From Paraconiothyrium sp. Pb-2020 (Eukaryota > Ascomycota > Dothideomycetes > Pleosporales > Didymosphaeriaceae): a stretch of DNA of 64,000 nucleotides. Below the pieces are notes generated by a model. It was not told the origin of the DNA and made no database searches. It saw only the letters and a program-made list of their open reading frames with translations. The translations under genes were made by a program, and so were the position numbers. Location of the stretch: positions 2,213,286 through 2,277,285 of the forward strand of contig JAJUBI010000004.1 of assembly GCA_022419385.1 (NCBI GenBank). The letters are read 5' to 3'. This document shows positions 45,191 through 55,077 of this stretch, piece after piece; the first letter of the stretch is position 1, and each line of letters starts with the position of its first letter.

Positions 45191-45868
45191 CTATAACCCC
45201 CTATTTTCCCCACCCACATATCCCTCTTTTGCCTCCACCCCCTCCTCCACCGACCTCCTTACAACTCTCTCCACCCACTCCACACTCAATCCCAGCTCCA
45301 CTGCTTCCCTAACCCCCCTATTCATTCGCCCAACATAATTCTCTCTGACCACACCCTCCTCAAGATCTCCCTCATCAGCATACACCAACGCCCTCACCTT
45401 TTCCCCGCACATTTCATTCCCAAGCTTGCTATGCTCGATCTGGTCGTCAACAAGCCATCGCACCACCTCAACCTCAAGATACAGCTTATTATGCCTGCCT
45501 TTGCCCTGCCCCGTTGGTCGCGAAATGGAGAGAGGAGAAGACGCGGGGGCATCCGGATCGACACCTTCGTAGGTGTCTAGTATGGCGACGTCGGAGGGGT
45601 GCATGGAGTATAGGACACCCCAAACTTCGTCGTAGGCGGTTAGCGTAGGGTTGGTGGGGAGACTTGTGTTCGTGGGTTTGACGTTCGCGCAACCGCGCTT
45701 TTGAATGAACCATTTGTACGAAGGGAGGCGTGCGATGGCGATGGGGTGTGAGGACGCGGGAGAGGTGGTGCAGCGGAGAGACATTTGGGTGGGGGATAAA
45801 TTGGTGCCGAAGGCGAAATAGAGTGTTCCTTCGGGGTGAGTGTCAGCATCGTGGTAAGGTGGTGTCAT
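45191..45868 (-). CDS. Gamma-glutamylcyclotransferase-like protein
   Basis: Single exon, 225 aa, from MTPPYHDADTHPEG. TLYFAFGTNLSPTQM is the YFxYGSNL substrate loop of the GGCT/AIG2-like fold (Gly and Asn kept, Tyr replaced by Phe and Ser by Thr). SYKWFIQKRGCANVKP, VWGVLYSMHPSDVAILDTYEGV with the conserved Glu after Tyr are also family features. Such enzymes turn gamma-glutamyl peptides into 5-oxoproline, in glutathione turnover. A basic-acidic C-terminal helix follows. It converges with the MFS gene 266 bp away. Family fold is convincing; activity should be treated as likely, not proven. Confidence 0.78.
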   Translation of the reverse strand: MTPPYHDADTHPEGTLYFAFGTNLSPTQMSLRCTTSPASSHPIAIARLPSYKWFIQKRGCANVKPTNTSLPTNPTLTAYDEVWGVLYSMHPSDVAILDTYEGVDPDAPASSPLSISRPTGQGKGRHNKLYLEVEVVRWLVDDQIEHSKLGNEMCGEKVRALVYADEGDLEEGVVRENYVGRMNRGVREAVELGLSVEWVERVVRRSVEEGVEAKEGYVGGENRGL

Positions 45869-46907
45869 TGTGGGCGCGAAATATGTAATTGATTTGGTTT
45901 CTTTGATTTGTTTTATTCAGTTCGGAGTTGTGCTGCCGTCAAGATATCATGTGGTGTCACACTCGCACATCGCCCTGCAGATGGCGCCATTTGTGCATGC
46001 GTAACAGTGCTAGACCATGGACATAGTGGTGCCCCGTCGGCGCTACCAAGGAGATGTCAATCAAGCGAGAATCTACATCTTCTACATGCTATTGTTTGTG
46101 GATTCTTCAAGTTACCGCGTCAGGACTGATAAGCCTGGTTCACACGCTTGGGTGCTGTGCGCACGAGGGGCACGCTGAGCGAGTCTTGTATCAATAGAGT
46201 TAGACTTGACTGAATGTAAGGTGTGTTGGCCGGGCGAGGCGGGGATGCGTTGAATTATGTGTCACGCTTAAACATGCAGGTGTGAAACTAGATGTGCAGC
46301 TGTGGTCTCAACCTCGACGACTTCACAACCACCTCTCCTTGTCTATCTGGCGTGCACATCATGAGGAACGTCTACAAAAGCATTCTTTGACTTATTGTCC
46401 CTCGAGGACTGTCATGACCCATTCCAATATTTATACGAAATACCTCAAAAGTAGAGCAGGTGCAGATGCAGGAATTATGGGAGGATAGTCTTCGACAGCT
46501 GGGGGACTGGCTAAAACCTCCTGTTCCCCGAATATCCTGGAAATTCGCAAAATTATGGTGCTATAGTGGAAGAGAATGTTGGAGCATAGAAACAGCTACG
46601 CAGAGGACGGAGCAAATCCAATGGATCAATGCATGGCGTCCGCACCAATACTACAGTAACAATTTGATAGTGCAGATTCATGGAATGCGATGACCACAGA
46701 ACCGACTCGTCTATAATGTGAACTCTATCAATCGGCTAGGGCGTTGGTAACACCGAGTATGCGCCACCTTCTGAAATACCTATTAGGGAAGGTAAGTGAT
46801 GGGTAAGCACTAACAGCAAGGCCGTAAAGCCGTAACGCAGCGCATTACATAAAGACAACCATTTCCCTAAAGTATTTGCCGCGGAGCATTTGGCTGAAAT
46901 CGATGGC
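45869..46907. other. Intergenic region between divergent genes
   Basis: 1.04 kb between the GGCT-like gene (-) and the hydrolase gene (+). Short frames only; none is supported. Confidence 0.45.
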
Positions 46908-48050
46908 ATGTTACATCTAATTATTCTAATTCTTGCCTGCACATTTGGCCCGGCAGTGTCTGGTCTTTCCCTACCCCCGACAACTGGCCCATATCATGTC
47001 GGATCCAAAGCATGGGAGCTGAAAAAGATCACACAAAATGACCCAGTCGCCTCCGACGGGATTGGGAAATCATTGATCCTCAATGTTTATTATCCGACAC
47101 GCAACGAGACCTTGGCGCGGCCGTACATATGGGTCGGTCTTGCCACCTATTACGAAGAATACTATAATGTCTCTTCTGGCGCATTCGGCAACACGACCGC
47201 TCGTATCCTAGATGCCGCACCGACAACGGACTGTGATGATCTCGCACTGCCTACTCTGCTCTGGGGCCCACCATTCACAGGTCCACCATCTCAGATGTTT
47301 TCCGGTCTCTTCTCCGACCTCGTCGCCAAAGGCTACAGTATCGTGACCGTCGATCATCCAGGCGAACAACCTTACCTGCAATATCCAAATGGAACTGGCA
47401 TCAAGGGTCTGGGCAAAGATTTTGTTCCAACTGGCGAATTCATCAACCGGGTTCACGAATACCGACTCGAAGATAATTTCGCCGTCCTCGATGCTCTCCC
47501 TTCTCTTCGGGAAGAGCTAGGTATACCTCTCAACACTACCCATGTAGCTCTCTTCGGCCATTCCTTGGGAGGCAGTGCAGCTTTGAACCAGCTCCTGTTC
47601 GACCGAAATCGAACACAACCGCATATTCTAGGTTCTATAGATATCGATGGGCAGGTCTTCCCACCGGCTCTCGCAAACGACTCGTCGGCTGATGTTCATA
47701 CCCCAACTCTTCTATTGATGTCTGACGAGCATCTTGCGACGGGTGACTTCAGTTTGGCACAATTTGTTTCATGGCAAACCAAGTGGTCGAAACATCTAAT
47801 CGTGCATGGTAAAACGAACCATACCGACTTTTCAGACTTGGCGGTTCTATTGCAAGGAAATGGGGTATCTGGCAGCAATGGAGCGATTAATGCTGACAGA
47901 ATGGTGAAAATTACTAGACGTTTTGTAAGAGCATTCTTCGATATGGTAGGAAGAATGACAGGGGAGGGTGTATTGAGTGGTAATGAACAGGTGAAGAAAG
48001 AATGGCCGGAGGTAGAATTTAGCAGCAGCGCCCCGAGCTCAGTGGCTTGA
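46908..48050 (+). CDS. Secreted alpha/beta hydrolase, PAF-acetylhydrolase-like
   Basis: Single exon, 380 aa. The ATG at 46908 is the first in frame and opens a strong signal peptide (MLHLIILILACTFGPAVSG). The mature part begins SLPPTTGPYHVGSKAWEL. LILNVYYPTRNET and LLWGPPFTGPP lead to YSIVTVDHPGEQPYLQYPNG, and the nucleophile elbow VALFGHSLGGSAALNQLL carries the catalytic Ser in GHSLGG; an Asp (IDIDGQVFPP) and His (VHGKTNHTDFSDL) fit the rest of the triad. The pattern is that of platelet-activating-factor acetylhydrolase-like lipases. Several N-glycosylation sites fit secretion. The natural ester substrate is unknown. Two hairpins lie about 190 nt past the stop codon. Confidence 0.82.
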   Translation: MLHLIILILACTFGPAVSGLSLPPTTGPYHVGSKAWELKKITQNDPVASDGIGKSLILNVYYPTRNETLARPYIWVGLATYYEEYYNVSSGAFGNTTARILDAAPTTDCDDLALPTLLWGPPFTGPPSQMFSGLFSDLVAKGYSIVTVDHPGEQPYLQYPNGTGIKGLGKDFVPTGEFINRVHEYRLEDNFAVLDALPSLREELGIPLNTTHVALFGHSLGGSAALNQLLFDRNRTQPHILGSIDIDGQVFPPALANDSSADVHTPTLLLMSDEHLATGDFSLAQFVSWQTKWSKHLIVHGKTNHTDFSDLAVLLQGNGVSGSNGAINADRMVKITRRFVRAFFDMVGRMTGEGVLSGNEQVKKEWPEVEFSSSAPSSVA

Positions 48051-48728
48051 GTTCGAATATACTCCGACGCGTGAAGTACCTGTATCGAGCATGAATGCAG
48101 GAGCATGGGTCTGCAAATTTGCAGAGGCACCGAGTACTGTTTGTTCACCCCTACCTAGCCCAATCCGGGGTTGGGAAAGGTGTCCCAAAATTGATTGTGG
48201 CGCGTGTTCGTGCATGGTGACTGTTTAGGATCAACTCTACGCGAACCGCGTAGGAAGGACTGAAACACCCGGCAACGTGCCGGGGTAGTAGTTTGCGGAC
48301 CCCCTCACACGTTCGCGTCCTCACGGAATGCTTGCAGTGTGCAAAACTGTTCAGTGACCGTGACGCGATACCAAATTAGACTTTGAAGATTGAAGAAGTC
48401 ACGAGCCAACATGGAGCGATGAACACAACGAAATAGGTTCAGAACAGCGTTTGCCGAAGAGAGAGATTCTGCCAGAGAGACTCGATGCATGTTAGCCATA
48501 ATTAATGCAGGCATGAGCATTAGAGTCAAAGCCACCTGTCGGGCTGCCCGACGACATCCTGCAATGACCGTGTAATGTAGGGTGGCTAGCTGAAAGCTTT
48601 AACTCCGGCATCGTATACGTTTTATTTTGGGTTAGATCTCATCTATATATGAAAATCCACAGATACGCCAAAGTTGGCTGAACTGTGCCAGAAGAAGTGG
48701 TTCAGTTGCCCTCATCAGCTTCTCGGCG
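48051..48728. other. Intergenic region with tandem hairpins
   Basis: 680 bp between two plus-strand genes. It holds the hairpin pair listed next and a TATA-like TATATATG at 48643, about 85 bp upstream of the next start codon. A 76-codon minus frame (48305-48535) has no motif. Confidence 0.45.
48237..48284. repeat. Two consecutive short perfect hairpins
   Basis: Hairpin 1: CTACGCG-AAC-CGCGTAG (48237-48253). Hairpin 2: CCCGGCA-ACG-TGCCGGG (48268-48284). Both have 7-bp GC-rich stems and 3-nt loops, spaced by 14 nt. They lie downstream of the hydrolase stop and upstream of the next gene. Confidence 0.7.
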
Positions 48729-49760
48729 ATGAAGTCATCCTTCATTATCACTCTTACATTTGTCCGCTCGGCATATACAACATGCTACAACAACACTGGT
48801 AACGACTTCCAAAACTCTGACTACATTCCTTGCGCTGCTTCGAATCTTCAAACAATTTGCTGCGGGTTGAACCGAGCAAACCCACCGGGCGGATACAATC
48901 CTTTCAACACAAACTTTACGCAAGACGAATGCTTGCCTAACGGCATCTGTCAGAACCGCATCATCGACGAGACGCAAGAACCGTACATTTCCTGGTGGAC
49001 CTCTGCGTGCACAGAGAAAGACTTCTCGAAAGGCAAGTGCCTGGACGTATGCGTGGGGGAAGGGTCAAGTCCATCCCGGATCACACCATGCGATGGCACG
49101 AAGAACTCTACGCTATGGTGTTGTGGGGGCGAGCCGGACTGCTGCAAGAAGCCTGAAGCCAAGGTCTTTGAGATAGCACAAGTATTCGGGTTACAGCTAC
49201 CGACCTCGGCGAGTGCCTCTCAGCATAAATCGGAACAGACTGCGTCTGCAAGATTAGCATCTCCAACTTCGGCTCCGACGCTGCCCTCTACAGCAGCCCA
49301 AACACCAAGCTCAGCCTCAGGTCTAATTGCAGCCTCATCTTCTACATCAATGGAAAATTCAACCTCAACGGGTAGCCCAGGGATGACGCAGCGTGACCCC
49401 GTCACAAAAGCAGTCATCGTAGGATTCGGTATGGGTTCAGCTCTTGGCGGTTGTGTAGTAGTCGCCGCTGCCGTATGGCTTCTGAAAAGGGTCTTCCGGA
49501 GGCAAGGGAAAAGTTCAATGAGGTCGCATGAGGTTGATGGGCTTCCAATCGCTGCTGGCATACAATCGAAAACCTCCTATGGCCAGTGGAGTTCGGCGTC
49601 TTCCAGTTCCTCTATACCTTTACCCGATAGAGGATTGGTGCAAGAGCTGCCCGCTTCTACGCAAGCGATTCACATAAGGCGGCCAAGTGTAGCAATAGCG
49701 CCCGCGGTTGAACTACCGGCCACGTTGAGCCCACGACGGTGGACCTTTCATAGGAAATGA
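48729..49760 (+). CDS. Cys-rich single-pass surface protein of unknown function
   Basis: Single exon, 343 aa. A weak signal peptide (MKSSFIITLTFVRSAYTT) is followed by a roughly 130-residue ectodomain with about 14 Cys, including ICCGLNRANPPGG, DECLPNGICQN, SWWTSACTEKDF, CLDVCVGEG and WCCGGEPDCCKK. A Ser/Thr/Ala-rich stalk (about 155-225) precedes one transmembrane helix (AVIVGFGMGSALGGCVVVAAAVWLL) and a basic stop-transfer RVFRRQGK, then about 85 cytosolic residues. This type I layout (Cys-rich head, mucin-like stalk, one helix) is common in fungi and resembles wall-stress sensors or putative surface receptors in plan only. No function can be assigned. Confidence 0.75.
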   Translation: MKSSFIITLTFVRSAYTTCYNNTGNDFQNSDYIPCAASNLQTICCGLNRANPPGGYNPFNTNFTQDECLPNGICQNRIIDETQEPYISWWTSACTEKDFSKGKCLDVCVGEGSSPSRITPCDGTKNSTLWCCGGEPDCCKKPEAKVFEIAQVFGLQLPTSASASQHKSEQTASARLASPTSAPTLPSTAAQTPSSASGLIAASSSTSMENSTSTGSPGMTQRDPVTKAVIVGFGMGSALGGCVVVAAAVWLLKRVFRRQGKSSMRSHEVDGLPIAAGIQSKTSYGQWSSASSSSSIPLPDRGLVQELPASTQAIHIRRPSVAIAPAVELPATLSPRRWTFHRK

Positions 49761-49923
49761 CCGCAGAAGGCCAGCCTGCTCAAAAGCTGATGATGGAGGA
49801 GGCTTATAAAGTACATAACCTGAATTAGCGGAACTTGTCCGAACAACTATCTAATAAATTCACAAACCATAGACGCCAATCAACCAAACGATGCCCCACA
49901 TATGATGAGATGCCATGTTTGAC

Positions 49924-50694
49924 TTACTTCTGTATCACACTCTTGACTGTGTCCAAATTCAGAGCGCCTTTCCTTCCCCATCCTTTCTGTCCGCTACTGA
50001 CTGTCGGTCGAAAGTCTTCATAGAATTGGAAAGCCTCCTTATCTAGCTGCTCTTCATCATCCTCGCTCCATGATGCAAGCGCCTCTTCGAAACATTTCTT
50101 CACTCTCTCGTACTCCGCATCCCCGAACTTCTTTCTCAGGGCAACTTCATTCGCCGGCTTACCCTTCTGGTCGCTGCCAACGATCACAAGCCCATCCTTG
50201 ATTTTCAGATAGAAATGCATCACGTGAATCTCTTCGAGATCACTTTGCCTCTTCTTCGCCTCATTTCGCTTGCGCTTCTTCTCTTCAGAATCGCCCGACT
50301 CTGAGATCTTACCGATGGAGCGACCCTTTGCAACGGCGCATATCGTGCTGATTGCTGACCCGGCGCTGATACACGTCGACCACGGAAGCGAGGGGTAGAG
50401 ATGATGTGCCACGCAGGCAGACCAAAGTTGCAATACTGGTGCCCGATTGATTATAATATCTGCTTGGGCTGCATCGGCGCGCTGCCCTTGGGTGGTTTTG
50501 GCTCGCTTAGGCGTTGGCTCTTCTGCAGCAGGCGTAGGTACCTTACGCTTCTTGGAGATTGACTTCTCCTTCGGCGAATCTGCATCGTCGAGCTTGTTCG
50601 ATCTACCTTTGGGGCTCTTCCGCGGAGATGTGATCTTGGTAGTTGCGAAGTCTTCGAGATGAGTTTGCGCAGTCTTGCTGCGTGTTGAAACCAT
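49924..50694 (-). CDS. Conserved nuclear-looking protein with NRAPVLxLW motif, function unknown
   Basis: Single exon, 256 aa; the first real ATG is at 50694 (MVSTRSKTAQTHLED). The N-terminal 75 residues are Lys/Ser/Pro-rich with nuclear-localisation-like clusters (ISKKRKVP, PKRAKT). The folded middle starts INRAPVLQLWSACVAH and runs to AISTICAVAKGRSIG, a segment that I recognise as a conserved domain of unknown function (NRAPVLTLW-type) widespread in fungi and also seen in other organisms. HVMHFYLKIKDGLVIVG and an acidic-basic helical region (YERVKKCFEEALASW) follow, and it ends KSVIQK. Role unknown; DNA or chromatin association is only a guess from charge. Confidence 0.7.
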   Translation of the reverse strand: MVSTRSKTAQTHLEDFATTKITSPRKSPKGRSNKLDDADSPKEKSISKKRKVPTPAAEEPTPKRAKTTQGQRADAAQADIIINRAPVLQLWSACVAHHLYPSLPWSTCISAGSAISTICAVAKGRSIGKISESGDSEEKKRKRNEAKKRQSDLEEIHVMHFYLKIKDGLVIVGSDQKGKPANEVALRKKFGDAEYERVKKCFEEALASWSEDDEEQLDKEAFQFYEDFRPTVSSGQKGWGRKGALNLDTVKSVIQK

Positions 50695-51305
50695 TACCAA
50701 GATTGTTTGCTTTTGGCTCTCAGAATCGGTGTCGCAACTTTGAAGCTAACGAGACTCAACTCGTCTCATGGAGGAACTGCGGTTATCGAAGGGTTTGAGG
50801 CGACAACGACGGTGATGCTGAAGGCGGCCAGAGGAACCACACCTTACCTGATGACGTCAGGCATCGTCAAGTCTACCGCAATGCGCAGCATGGTTCTTTT
50901 GTCATTTAGCCACACAACTGAGAACGCATCGTAAAGAAAGACAATCGTTATCGAATGAACAATCGACGACCGTACGGCCCGCAAGGATTAGTGGCTAGCC
51001 ATGTTCACACAATCTTCCCGCGACGCTCTAAGCACTCAAGAGCATGTAGTTAGCGAAACACTGCTAGCATGCGAGGATTATGAAGTCATTCGAAGAGACC
51101 TATACAATGTAAGAAACAATATGCTGAGTCAGTTGGAAACCCCTCTCGCTCTGCGTGTGACTGAATGATCATGGACCAGGATCGGCATCCTTCTGACCGG
51201 TTCCTTGGTATGAGCAGCGCCTTGCCCTCACGCCCCTCCAGATCTCTAACGCAGCCTTCCGGATCTTATACTTTATAAAACTACTGCAAACACACTGTGA
51301 AAGCA
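50695..51305. other. Intergenic region between divergent genes
   Basis: 610 bp. A 75-codon plus frame at 50707 has no motif. A TATA-like TATACTTTATAAAA near 51268-51281 sits about 30 bp upstream of the next ATG. Confidence 0.45.
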
Positions 51306-52184
51306 ATGTCTCCGACAACATACCCTGGCCCTGGTCACCCATTCCCGTTTCCGGAAGATCTACCCTGCGGAGAGCCTTACATCAATTGGCCGGGAGACAA
51401 AGACCTTGTCTTGACCAGCAGCATCCAAACTGAGGTTGCAGTACCAGAATCCTGGATAGAAGTGGGTGTAGGCGAATATAGGAAAACGAATCGGACGAAA
51501 GAGGCATATAGTCTAATCATGCCGCGCATGCGCACGATTGAATGCGACCTGACGAGGTTTGTACCAATGTATCGTAAGTAACACAAGCACGCGAGGGGTA
51601 TGTACCATACGCAAGCGTGATGCTGAAATTCTCTAGGCAACAAAGTATTCGAATCATCGGACGATGAGTATATCCGGCCAGAGAAATATTATCTCGAATA
51701 CATCGGCACCCCCGCGCTCCACACCCGTTCGAAGAATACATGCGACATTCCGTATCACCTTTTATCTTTCAGATGGAGCGGCACGGTGTTGGAAAATTAC
51801 AAGCTGGCAAGATACGAAGGCAACGATTGGCTTTTCCAATTGTATTTGGGCGATACCGATGAGCATTTCACGATGCCGACGCGTGACTCTCTGACCTCAA
51901 GTGAGGTAATTAAAGTCTGCGATGGACGTGGACGACATAAGAAGTACAATAAAGGCAAGGGGCCTATGTGGAGCTGTGATTTCCCCAACTTTGAGGGACC
52001 TTGGCCAACGCCATGTCCAACACCAATCAAAGAAACACCGACAGAAGGCTTTGGAGTAAATTTGGGGCTAGCGATTGGTATACCATCTGGCATAATTGGC
52101 ACTCTTTTACTAATAGGCCTGGGTTGGCACTTTGCGCCAAGATTGAGAAGGAGGTTTAGTGGTGAGGGTGGCATTCAATTGTAG
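51306..52184 (+). CDS. Single-pass membrane protein of unknown function
   Basis: Two exons, 51306..51573 and 51637..52184 (63-bp intron GTAAGT...CTCTAG, phase 1), 271 aa. There is no obvious N-terminal signal peptide at the first ATG (MSPTTYPGPGHPFPFPEDLP), yet Cys, Trp-rich and N-glycosylation-type sequence (PCGEPYINWPGDKDLVL, NRTKEAYSL) looks extracellular. Exon 2 has a strand-rich domain (YYLEYIGTPALH, IPYHLLSFRWSGTV, WLFQLYLGDTDEHF). One transmembrane helix near the end (GLAIGIPSGIIGTLLLIGLGW) is followed by basic RLRRRF. A missed upstream exon with a signal peptide is possible. No family recognised. Confidence 0.6.
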
Positions 52185-52497
52185 GTCCTAACCGCACGAG
52201 GTGTCCACTGCTCCGTGGCTGCACTTCTTGAAGCACAAAAGTCTGCCACTCTCCTCACCCTCACTTACAAGGCACAGGTAGTGCAATAAGACTCATCACA
52301 TTGGATTATTCACTTGTTAAGATGCTTTCATTTCGAATCTGCCTGGCGAGCTATGCAACCATCAGATATTGAGTAAAACCACGAAGGCTCACAATGCTCT
52401 ACAGAGTTTTGAATGGCGTTCAATCCCCTGAAATCTCCCTGCGAAACCCTAGAGCCATATATCTGATCCGATTCCGTGAACTTCGTCTGCCTCATTC
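52185..52497. other. Short intergenic region between convergent genes
   Basis: 313 bp with no coding signal; it should hold both terminators. Confidence 0.4.
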
Positions 52498-53452
52498 CTA
52501 CAGGCCATGACCTTCTGTTGTCTTCCTCAGCACGTCTCTAGCAAGCCCTGGAACTTCGAAAAGCAGCTTGTCAATAGCTGCATCAGCAGTAAGACGGATG
52601 CAACCCGCAATAGTCTCGGACACTACTTTTCGCAATCCAATATCGTCATCAGGCGTCGTCGTGTAAGCAATCCGAGCTGCGATAGCGAACTCTCTGTCGT
52701 TCCCGTACAGTTTGCATCCCTGAGCAAACTTTACGCAGCACAGGCCTTGCAGCCCAGGGACCACGTACTTGTCAGCTATATGACGTACGTGAGTCAGTGA
52801 CGACGTCATTAGTGTTGGTAAAGCTTACCGATTGCGTAGATTTTGGCATGCAAAGAAAGATGCTTTGCGTCACCTGATATGACGGACTTCGTGCATTCAT
52901 CGTATATGAAGTCCTTACAAGCGTTCCCACATGTATCTTCCAAGCATCTATGGTGCTCGTGGACCATGTGCACTTGTTTTCCATCGCTGGTCTTTCCAAT
53001 ACATTCACCGTCGCAGGTATGGGGGAAATCGTATGTATAAATACCATTTGGGCGTTCAGTGATGTACTTCGCGGAAAGGGTGGGCTCGTAGTCTGTTGTG
53101 TAGAGATAAGCGAGGAGAGATTTGACGGTGACTGGATCATCGTCCGGCAAGTCAATAGCGCAATCCTCGGCTTCCTGATCAAAACGTAAGGCATGACAGT
53201 CTCTCAAAGCTAGCTCATATGCATACCTTCCCGGCACCGAAGCGCATTGCACCGGCGAAGAACCTACAACCGGAGCAGACAATGAGTTTGTGAACGTGGT
53301 AGGTGTCGTCACCACACGTAATTGTCATATCGGAATGCTCGCCCGTAATGTACGCCCTACATGCTCGTCAGTCACAGGATAAGAGGTATAACAGCAACGC
53401 TCACATACGTTTCCAAGCGATCGATCAGCTGCGTGTACCGTGTATCGGCCAT
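52498..53452 (-). CDS. BTB/POZ protein with Cys/His-rich insert (copy A)
   Basis: Four exons: 53452..53409, 53356..53227, 53174..52829, 52775..52498; introns 52, 52 and 53 bp, phases 2, 0, 1; 265 aa. The BTB fold is clear: HSDMTITCGDDTYHVHKLIV, CSGCRFFAGAMRFG, then DLPDDDPVTVKSLLAYLYTTDY. Between the BTB strands-helices and the C-terminal helices lies an unusual Cys/His-rich insert (about 110-152: HTC-x3-C, MVHEHHRC, CGNACKDF, DEC) that could bind zinc. The C-terminal part, YAIADKYVVPGLQGL onward, is the BACK-like helical region typical of fungal BTB proteins. These may act as Cullin-3 adaptors, but that is not shown. It is a diverged tandem copy of the gene at 54149. Confidence 0.82.
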
Positions 53453-54148
53453 CTTAAATCGGCAGAGCTCAGGAGAAGCTCAGATCAGAGAAGACTCTTG
53501 AAGGCGGTGGAGTTGAGTCGGTTAAAGAGCGTGGATGCCTGACAAAGTCAACTGCAGGTGAAAGACAGTAGCAAACGCGCGGCAGCAAACGCGCGCTGTA
53601 GCAGTGTGCGCCGAGCTTCGGGGAGTTTGAGCTCTAAGCGGCCAATATCTTGCCGGGCATTGTTCCCCTGTATCTTGATCTCGTGATGCATAGGAAGCAC
53701 TAAGCTGTGGCCAGCCATGTGGTGTCTATTCGAACAAGGCGGTGGCTAATCACGACTTTACAGTTGCGGAAGCAAGGCACGACTCAAGATCGTAGGGATA
53801 GAAAGCTTGAATTAGATGCATGCTATGCTAACATCTGTCCCGCATAAGCTTATGATTGTTGATACGACTCAGTACTCAGGACACTAGGACATCAGGATAT
53901 CAGGACCTTCACTATCACCAATGCACCGCCTCATGCGAAAATTTAGTATACGGTTTTGCAGATTCATCTATATGGAGCGACGTTTCGGTATATGGAATCC
54001 AGTACCCAATTGCTATTCTGACCGGCCCTTGAAATTCATCCATTGCTTATGAGGTCGTTTTGTCCCGCTTGAATGTAGGGAACCGGATGCTATTGAGGTC
54101 GGTAGCCTGGAACCTCGTATGGTTGCGCGCAAACCCCTCCTGGGCTGG
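53453..54148. other. Intergenic region between the two BTB genes
   Basis: About 700 bp. A 14-bp tandem direct repeat with 12 identical bases (AGCAAACGCGCG at 53570 and 53584) lies about 120 bp upstream of the BTB copy A start. Nothing else is seen. Confidence 0.5.
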
Positions 54149-55077
54149 CTAAAACACCCCTTGCGCCCGTTTTTGCTTCAAGATACCGAAAGAAAGACCA
54201 TTGAACTGCGTCATTAAGACCTCAATCTCCGGCTTGTTGACTAATTCCATATGGTCGGCGATGGTGCTGGAAACGATATCGCGAAGTCCTTTATCATCGT
54301 CTATCGTGCTGGAAAATGCCAGGTGAGCAGCGACCGCAAAGTCCGCCGTGTTCCAGAAGTGTAGGCAGGCGCGCCGAAACTTCTCCTTAGACAATTGTTT
54401 AAGTCCAACCACGCCATACTGGTCACCAAGCGCATACATGCTAGCGTGCGTCGAGAGCTGATCAGGTTCCCCCTCAACTTGAATTGGAGGGTTGCACTCC
54501 CGGCAGACGAAGTCGGCGCATTCGTGGTCACACGCATTCCCGCAATAATGGTGCTCACAGACATACTGCAAGTCACAGTCGTCTTGCCTCAAGGAGCATG
54601 TGTGCGCGGTCTTGAATGCTTGTTTTCGGGAAGAAATAATGTGCATTGTGATATTGGGATCTTCCAGTGGTGAAGGAAGAGCTTTCGGGAGATAGTCGCC
54701 TTCGTAGAGATATTGGACAAGAAGCCTTACCATAATTGGGTCGTCTTCTGGCAAATCAACTATGTTCAACTCCGATTCCTCCTTTTCGTCAGCTTGACTT
54801 ATATGGGCACAAATCTTCGTTGATATGGTCCCACCTGGCCGGGAAATTTCAAGGCTTTCTTGAAGAATTCTGCCCGAGAACAGACGACCACTTTGTGGAC
54901 CTTGTAACTGTCCGATTGACAAGTGATAGTGAGATCTGAAAAGTCACCAGAAGTGAGGAATCTGGAGAAATATCAGCACAGCGATATAGACCTTGTGCCA
55001 CTATTTAGAATGGTGTGGCAAATCCGAGCTTACGTTTTGAACGAGTCAAGGAGTAATTTCTGCGCAGCCTCCGCCAT
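54149..55077 (-). CDS. BTB/POZ protein with Cys/His-rich insert (copy B)
   Basis: Three exons: 55077..55034, 54961..54835, 54781..54149; introns 72 and 53 bp; 267 aa. Exon borders were set by alignment in my reading to copy A: MAEAAQKLLLDSFK then FLTSGDFSDLTITC, YKVHKVVVCSRAEFFKKAL, then EESELNIVDLPEDDPIMVRL. The insert (about 117-153) is HTC-x6-C, VCEHHYCGNACDHEC, FVCREC, even richer in Cys than copy A and compatible with two zinc sites. The C-terminal region (MYALGDQYGVVGLKQLSKEKF) is BACK-like. Unlike copy A it has no intron in that last region. Sequence identity to copy A is modest, so the duplication is old. Confidence 0.82.
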
